From the NCBI RefSeq assembly GCF_018143015.1, contig NC_054750.1, forward strand, positions 4,445,501 through 4,509,500: a stretch of 64,000 nt of DNA, read 5' to 3'. The stretch comes from Lytechinus variegatus (lineage: Eukaryota > Echinodermata > Echinoidea > Temnopleuroida > Toxopneustidae). The notes beneath the pieces are model-generated. The model saw nothing but the letters and a program-made list of their open reading frames with translations. It searched no databases and had not been told where the DNA came from. The stretch's first letter is position 1. Every line of letters starts with the position of its first letter. The position numbers and the translations under genes are program-made. This document shows, in pieces, positions 58,701 through 64,000 of this stretch.

Positions 58701-61700
58701 TGTAATGTGAAATTGGCTACCCCTATTGGGTTGTATCAGGCAATTTAAATTTGCTGTAGTTTGGTGAACAATGGCTATTGTTCAAAGTGTATTCAGGTAT
58801 GCATTTAAGCATCCCTGGATATACTTGGCTGAGTTGATCTCTTGACCAATCAAGAGTCAGTTGGGGGTAGCAATAATGTACCCCCAATAGGTATAGAAGG
58901 CTTTCTTTTCAAGCCAGCTAGAGCACAAATTGGCGGGAAGAGGGCAGAAGAGATTGAGCTTTTGGAGAAGAAGGTTGTCTTCCCCGTGTCAGTTTGAGTC
59001 AAAGTACAAGTGAGTTAATTATTATTATTATACTACTGTATACTTGTAAACTTTGTGTAATCATGTATTTTACTCTTACTAAATAATTATTGATGCCTAC
59101 TGGATGATTTTATATGTAAACTGACATATTTTATGCCTCTGAAGTTAAGATTTTTATAAATGTTTTTACATTAATGTAACCCACTTACCATCAGATCCAT
59201 TTCATGATGTTGATTGTTTTATTTTTCCCTTTAGCTCAACCTCACTATAGAGGATGTTTGCATCTACACTGTCATGACTGTAGGCCTAATTACCAGAGTA
59301 GAGTAACCTAGAGATATTGAGAGTAGTGGGCGGTGAGTTATTTTAATTGGATCGTATTGCAATAAAACCTGTCTTTTATTGTGTAATATTCAGGAATTGT
59401 TTGTTTGGCATTTTTATCCAAACTGCAGTCTAGTTATAGATGATATAAATGTATATTTTTATCAAACCACATGTGTGAAGCAAGAATAAAGAAATGTCAT
59501 GTTGATACTTATAATCATCATATTGTGTAAACTATTTATTGAAATAATTGTAAGTTATCACATGGAATAAATGTTGTACATGGGCCATATGATTTTTTTT
59601 TATCAATATATATTTACATTGTATTTTTATTATTCTTTGTCTCTGCAGCGAGGCTGTTTTTCATAGAATAAAATACCTGAACTACTGCAAACCAGTCTGA
59701 GCTTGGCTTTCTTTCAATATCATGTACGCATCAGCATTTAGGTGGGACTTAAGTCACACTAAATTCTTTGTGGAACACACCCCTGGACGATACTGCTATT
59801 TTTTATTCACTGATTTTTGACAGACTATTTGCTGTGGAGGGCCTTTGACAATAGATTTCTTGTTGTAGAATCCATCCCCGTCATGACTGCGAAAACAGTG
59901 CATCAACCTTTAAACCGTTTCCATTATTCTACAATCACTAGGTATAATATGATTGACAATTATTCAACAGAACTGATAGTTAAATTACAATGAACTATAC
60001 AGCCTGGAAAACCATAAAGGATGTGAGCACAGTCAGATGTAATCATTATTTCTCAAACTGTATTTATGTGACAAACAAAAAAATCACAAAATCAATAGGT
60101 TCCATAATTAAAGGTTAAACTTGACGGCATTTATAAGATGATGGATGCCCTATGTTGCTAAAATAATATAATGAAACATTTTACATTCAATATGCAAACT
60201 TAGGTTAAATCCATCCCAGCGAAAACTCTGCTTGATTTTAAAAGAGAAAAAGCAAACTAGCCCATTGCTGAAAATTTCATCATTTGAATTGAGTATATAA
60301 GTTACGGCATTTAAAAATGTTTGCTTATTTTCACAAAACAGTCGCATACACATCATGGGTGATATACAAATTTGCCAATGATATTACATACTCAATATTT
60401 CTTTGGTATTTCATTATATTAATCAAAGAACAATGCCATTTGGCACATCTTATAATGAGGAAGATCTTCATTGAACTGCAATAGCTTTCAATATTGGCAA
60501 TACCACATGTCCAGGGATGAATAAATCCTATTTTACATTATGAGGATAAAATTGTAATTGCTATAATTCATAAAATTATTAGTTGATGAATTCATTGGTT
60601 CCCTAAATTTCATATATGTACTAACCAGGATGTGCACACCATTGTTTTTTGAAATTATGCACAATTTTGAAACAATAATAGGCATTTATAAAGCGTGGCG
60701 CGTTATTTATTTTTACCCCGGCTTTAGCTCGAGCTGCCTCTCAGCGCTAATGCATTCAAGGAATTAATCCTACCGGGTACCCATTCACCTCACTTGGGTC
60801 GAGTGCAGCACAGTGTGGATAAATTTCTTGCAGAAGGAAACTACACCATGGCTGGGATTCAAACCCACGACCCTCTGTTTCAAAGTCAGGAGACTTATCC
60901 ACTGGGCCACAACGATCCACTCAAATTCTTTATATTTCACACCAAATTTTGATGAAACTTTCACTATAAAGCTTGTTTGATTCTTTCTCTTTTCATTCCA
61001 ATTAAATTTTTGGTATGGTGGACCTGACATTTAATGAGTAATGAATCATACAATCCCAAGAAACAATCAATTTCTGAAGTTATACTGCATTATGGTTGAG
61101 CACTTAGAGCTTTCTGATAAAGTAATTGCTAAGCACTATATAAAGATCCAACCTGATTGATTTACTGACCTTTTGAAAATGCTTGGCCTGAGCAAGTGCA
61201 AACTCTTCCTGGCACACAGCTGACTTGAGGTAAGGTTCTGATATGAGTGCTAACATACAACGAGAGCCATCTATGGAGTGATACAGGGTACGCTGCCAGG
61301 ATTTACCTAATCAAGAAATAAAACAAATAATAAATAAAACAAATAATGATAAATATAAAAATTTGCTCACCATAAGATAATAACTTGCTTGACATATAAA
61401 TATATATATATATTCATTTCCAAATATTAAAATGCAAGAAAAGGGAAACTTTGCTAAGTCATGCACATAATCAAGAAATTAAAATAATTAGATATCTGGG
61501 TAACTGTAGCAGGATATAAGTTATTATATATAGAGCGTTTTGGCCATACATTATAATCGCGTATTTTGGTCTGCATCAATTGCCTGTGCAGTATCAGTAT
61601 CCCTAAAATGACCAAAATCCGACGAATATCCCATAGGCTCCTGAATAACATTTGCTGTTGAGTATGAGACCATATTCAACAGTCTAGTGCGCATGCCCGA

Positions 61701-63935
61701 ATGCGTGAAATATACAACGCATACAACAATGAAAGCAATGTGATACGCAGCACAGATCACAATTACGCTCAATGATGTCATAATGAACTACATGTAAGTC
61801 GCATGTCAACAACCAAAATTGATTCTAAAGTGATGATGCCATAATGTGATAAGTGATATGACTTGTTAAATCAAATTTCTCCCTCTTTTTATATTTGGAG
61901 GGGGGGGGGTCTAGATGATAATTATATTGGATGGCTTTATTTCACGAAATACCAGAAATATTCCACTCGTTAGGGCCAATATCCCACTCATCTGCGATTT
62001 ATGGAACAATTTCCCAAACTCTTGGAAAATTTTTGGTATTCCATTCTGAGCCATCCAATATAATATAAATATTTTGGAACAAAAAATCTATTTCTTACAA
62101 TTAAATACATTTCCACTGCTAAGATAATAAATAATGAATAACCAAAATCAAGTATAAGGTGAATAGGTCATATAATGGAAAATCATCAGGAAACAAAAAT
62201 TGGTGATTTTAGGGTTGAGATCTATAGAAAATAGTTCATATTAAGTCTTATGAATGATGTACAATATTTTCTGAAAGAGAAGTGCCCATACTGTAACGAT
62301 CTCAAATAGGCCCGGTTTGAAAGTCCATTTTTGATGCACGTGTACAAGGCGTGTTTTTCGGTCGTGTACACGTTGTAAACACTGAGTGAGAGTGAGTTAC
62401 AGTATGTTTTCAGTGTTACCTATATGTAGCCTAAGTCACGGTTTTAAAGCTTACCTGAGAAGTTAGAAGTATCAATCCACGAAAATTGGTGCAATCAAAA
62501 AGTTTACTCAGCTTAGCAGCGCATTAAATTAATAAAGAATGCAAAAGTAAATCAGTGCAGGGCCCTAGTTCGCGCCGACGTTCGTTGGATGCGCATTTTG
62601 CATACCGTACCGTACATGCATGCACAGATCGCTGCAGAATTAAGTGTAACTGAAGTTATCGATTGATTTTCATTATTTTATTGCCAATTTGAGGAGCGTG
62701 TTTGTAGGCTTGTAGCATATGTTTATGAGCGTATAACACGTAACTGGAGCAATGATCGCTGTCGCAATTGGTGATTCTCAAATTGGCTCTAAAAGTGATT
62801 GAAGAACGCTTTCGAGAGTCTCGTTAGGTGTTATACGCTCATACACATGTGCTACAAGCCTACAAACACACGCTCCTCAAATTGGCAATAAAATAATGAA
62901 AATCAATCGATAACTTCAGTCACACTCAATTCTGCAGCGATCTGTGCATGTATGTACGGTATAGTATGCAAAATGCGCATCCAACGAACGTCGGCGCTTA
63001 CTAGGGCCCTGCACTGACCGGAGCATACCCATTTCGTGCGGTACAAAAACTTGAGTCTCCAGAATAAATGTGGATTAAATCAGCGATTTTGGAAGGTTAA
63101 TTGAAATATATTGACATAGTAGTGATTAAAACATGTGCAGTGTCTTAGAGCTAAGAATTAATGTGAGGCTGTGAGCTTATTCACTGACTTTACAGTCCCA
63201 CGCAAGCTTTATGCAGGTGCTACCGTGTACACGGTGATGGAATTTAGTACACGTGCACTGACTTGACCGTGCGTGTACACGTGTACCCGAAACGGGCCTA
63301 ATCTCAAAATTACTTCAAACAAAATCGAATAAAATGACCACCCATGTGTGCGTATTGCATAAATACAAAATATATGCCATGTGGCTCTAGAAGAAAATGC
63401 ATAACTGCTGAGAAATTAACAAAATAAAAAAGTAATTCCATCAAATTCAAGGTATTTCTTTCAGCAATATTAATACACTAGACCACATGATATGATTTTC
63501 TGTGTTAGGGATCATTAGTGTTTTCAGTTTTCACCTCAGATTTCATGATTTCACAATGATGAGTTTATGCTAATGTACCAGATCTACATGTAGATCAATG
63601 ATGTGGTGAAAATTGGCCTTGAATTTAAAGACTCTCTCGTGAAATAAAGTTTGCTGTAACAATATTCTTATACCTTTAAGTTAAAAAGGGGTTCAGAGGC
63701 ACACTAACCTGCTTTCAATTCCTGTACATCAAAGAAAATCTTCAAATTTGGAGCTAAATGTTGCAGCATATCAACAAAACAGTTAGCCTTTTCTGTGTCA
63801 CGGTGAGAGTACGAGAGAAAGACGTCATAGCGGAGAGGATCAAACTCGGCAACGGTGAGCTCAGCGTGGACAGATACGGAGAGGGAGACAGATAGTTCTG
63901 AACAGGCAACTTGGATCTTTGACGGATCATGGGGT
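55640..63935 (-). CDS. tandem TIR-domain protein (3' six exons, 5' end outside)
   Basis: Six exons in phase give about 505 C-terminal residues. The first TIR domain (exons at 63709, 61170 and 58156) opens RYDVFLSYSHRDTEKANCFV and has ELKAGKSW and ISEPYLKSAVCQEEFALA. The second (exon 57130) opens NYDVVISYHSEDQKFVDFI and has LSPSYIESPECVEEFHVA. In both, a glutamate sits where catalytic TIR domains (SARM1, plant and bacterial TIRs) carry their NAD-cleaving Glu, so enzyme activity is possible but unproven. The second domain lacks a clear BB-loop GxxW. No membrane segment is seen, so a cytosolic protein is likely. The C-terminus is a predicted helix (MKLREQIKQF) and a short acidic/basic tail. I recognise no named orthologue. 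Confidence 0.85.
56526..56640 (-). CDS. tandem-TIR exon E
   Basis: SPRPALFNVMKLREQIKQF and TEPDYKETSRL. The donor TTG|GTTGGT is weaker than the others. Confidence 0.75.
57130..57809 (-). CDS. tandem-TIR exon D (TIR 2)
   Basis: A 680-bp exon. A Ser-rich linker precedes TNYDVVISYHSEDQKF. It ends AVYKILHRYVQAK with donor AA|GTAAGA. Confidence 0.9.
58087..58155 (-). other. read-through extension of exon C (possible short isoform)
   Basis: If the GTGAGT donor is skipped, 22 more codons follow, ending DKLICSHCY and TAA. This would give a protein with only the first TIR domain. Confidence 0.35.
58156..58362 (-). CDS. tandem-TIR exon C (TIR 1 end)
   Basis: GKQHLQLIPIFLEDLDAVPQ to LFDEEN, ending at AAT|GTGAGT in phase 0. 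Without splicing the frame reads on to TAA at 58087. Confidence 0.85.
58550..59783. mobile_element. GGGTGTTTCAC MITE split by a solo LTR
   Basis: 58550-58697 and 59717-59783 are the two parts of the MITE also seen whole at 33581. Left GGGGGGTTCACAAAGATT pairs with right TTTGTGGAACACACCCC. Confidence 0.85.
58698..59716. mobile_element. solo LTR fossil, about 1019 bp
   Basis: Starts TGTTGTAATG and ends CTTTCA (TG...CA), flanked by the 4-bp duplication ATAT on both sides. The surrounding sequence is a MITE whose other copy lacks this insert. No internal retroelement region is present, so it is a lone LTR left by recombination. It is younger than the MITE it entered. Its family is not assigned. 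Confidence 0.78.
60200..61035. mobile_element. MITE of the AAGTCCACC family, copy 4, with nested SINE
   Basis: Left GGTTAAATCCATCCCAGCG and right GGTATGGTGGACCTGACATT are inverted and diverged. The interior matches copies 1-3. A SINE interrupts the right arm. Confidence 0.75.
60690..60925 (-). mobile_element. tRNA-derived SINE, minus strand, nested
   Basis: In reverse complement: GTTGTGGCCCAGTGGATAAG (A-box), GGGTTTGAATCCCAGCCATG (B-box), then GCAAGAAATTTATCCACACT. It is the same family as 54945. Confidence 0.87.
61170..61306 (-). CDS. tandem-TIR exon B
   Basis: GKSWQRTLYHSIDGSRCML and ISEPYLKSAVCQEEFALA, the core of TIR 1 with the candidate catalytic Glu. The 2.8 kb intron after it is filled with nested repeats. 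Confidence 0.9.
62307..63300. mobile_element. 994-bp hAT-like element with perfect 8-bp duplication
   Basis: ATCTCAAA is repeated exactly at 62299-62306 and 63301-63308. The ends TAGGCCCG and CGGGCCTA are inverted. Inside, arms of about 190 bp (about 62555-62745 and 62825-63015) form a large hairpin. An 8-bp duplication fits hAT elements (family knowledge). No transposase. Confidence 0.88.
63709..63935 (-). CDS. tandem-TIR exon A (TIR 1 start)
   Basis: Encodes a beta-rich lead (VSLSVSVHAELTVAEFDP) then RYDVFLSYSHRDTEK and FFDVQELKA. It is entered in phase 2 from an exon outside the window. The next intron holds the hAT-like element at 62307. Confidence 0.88.
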
Positions 63936-64000
63936 CTAGGATAAAGATGAATGCCAGTTGTGACAATCCAAAAATAAGTTTGTAAAGAATCAAATCAAAT

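Overview
The window looks like invertebrate deuterostome nuclear DNA, most likely an echinoderm and probably a sea urchin. The reasons are short exons with GT/AG introns, close matches to vertebrate NEK8 and U2 snRNP A', TIR-domain and CUB/C-type-lectin genes of the kind echinoids carry in number, and very many short inverted-repeat elements, tRNA-derived SINEs and CT/CTA/GAT microsatellites. The taxon is an inference. Four multi-exon genes could be reconstructed. All internal exon phases fit in each of them, and the two conserved genes match their human orthologues in length and order.

Layout. 1-539: last exon of an unrecognised plus-strand gene. 1005-3140: an inverted repeat around a CT-rich microsatellite, then a palindromic satellite. 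4458-15348 (minus): a seven-exon gene for a 498-residue single-pass receptor with signal sequence, CUB, C-type-lectin-like domain, membrane segment and a cytoplasmic tail with two PPxY motifs. Its introns hold fold-back DNA, a 3 kb element with terminal inverted repeats and several MITEs. 17963-34470 (plus): the complete 15-exon NEK8 kinase gene (696 residues, kinase plus RCC1 propeller), head-to-head with the receptor gene. 34471-39040: convergent intergenic DNA. 39041-46714 (minus): complete 10-exon SNRPA1 (281 residues). 46715-55639: intergenic DNA with a 5'-truncated LINE at about 52030-54560 that keeps a 715-codon open frame for reverse transcriptase and a restriction-like endonuclease. 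55640-63935 (minus): the 3' six exons of a tandem-TIR gene whose start lies beyond the window.

The four genes are not an operon and no shared pathway is implied. NEK8 is a ciliary kinase, SNRPA1 a spliceosome core protein, and the other two look like recognition or signalling proteins. Much of the remaining sequence is mobile. Several elements keep exact target-site duplications: 8 bp at 62299, 9 bp at 19168, near-exact 9 bp at 27555, and TTA at 6228 and 9753. Nested insertions give relative ages. The most unusual local structure is in NEK8 intron 8, where a broken copy of exon 9 carries a MITE insertion and a 29-bp minisatellite whose unit matches part of exon 9.
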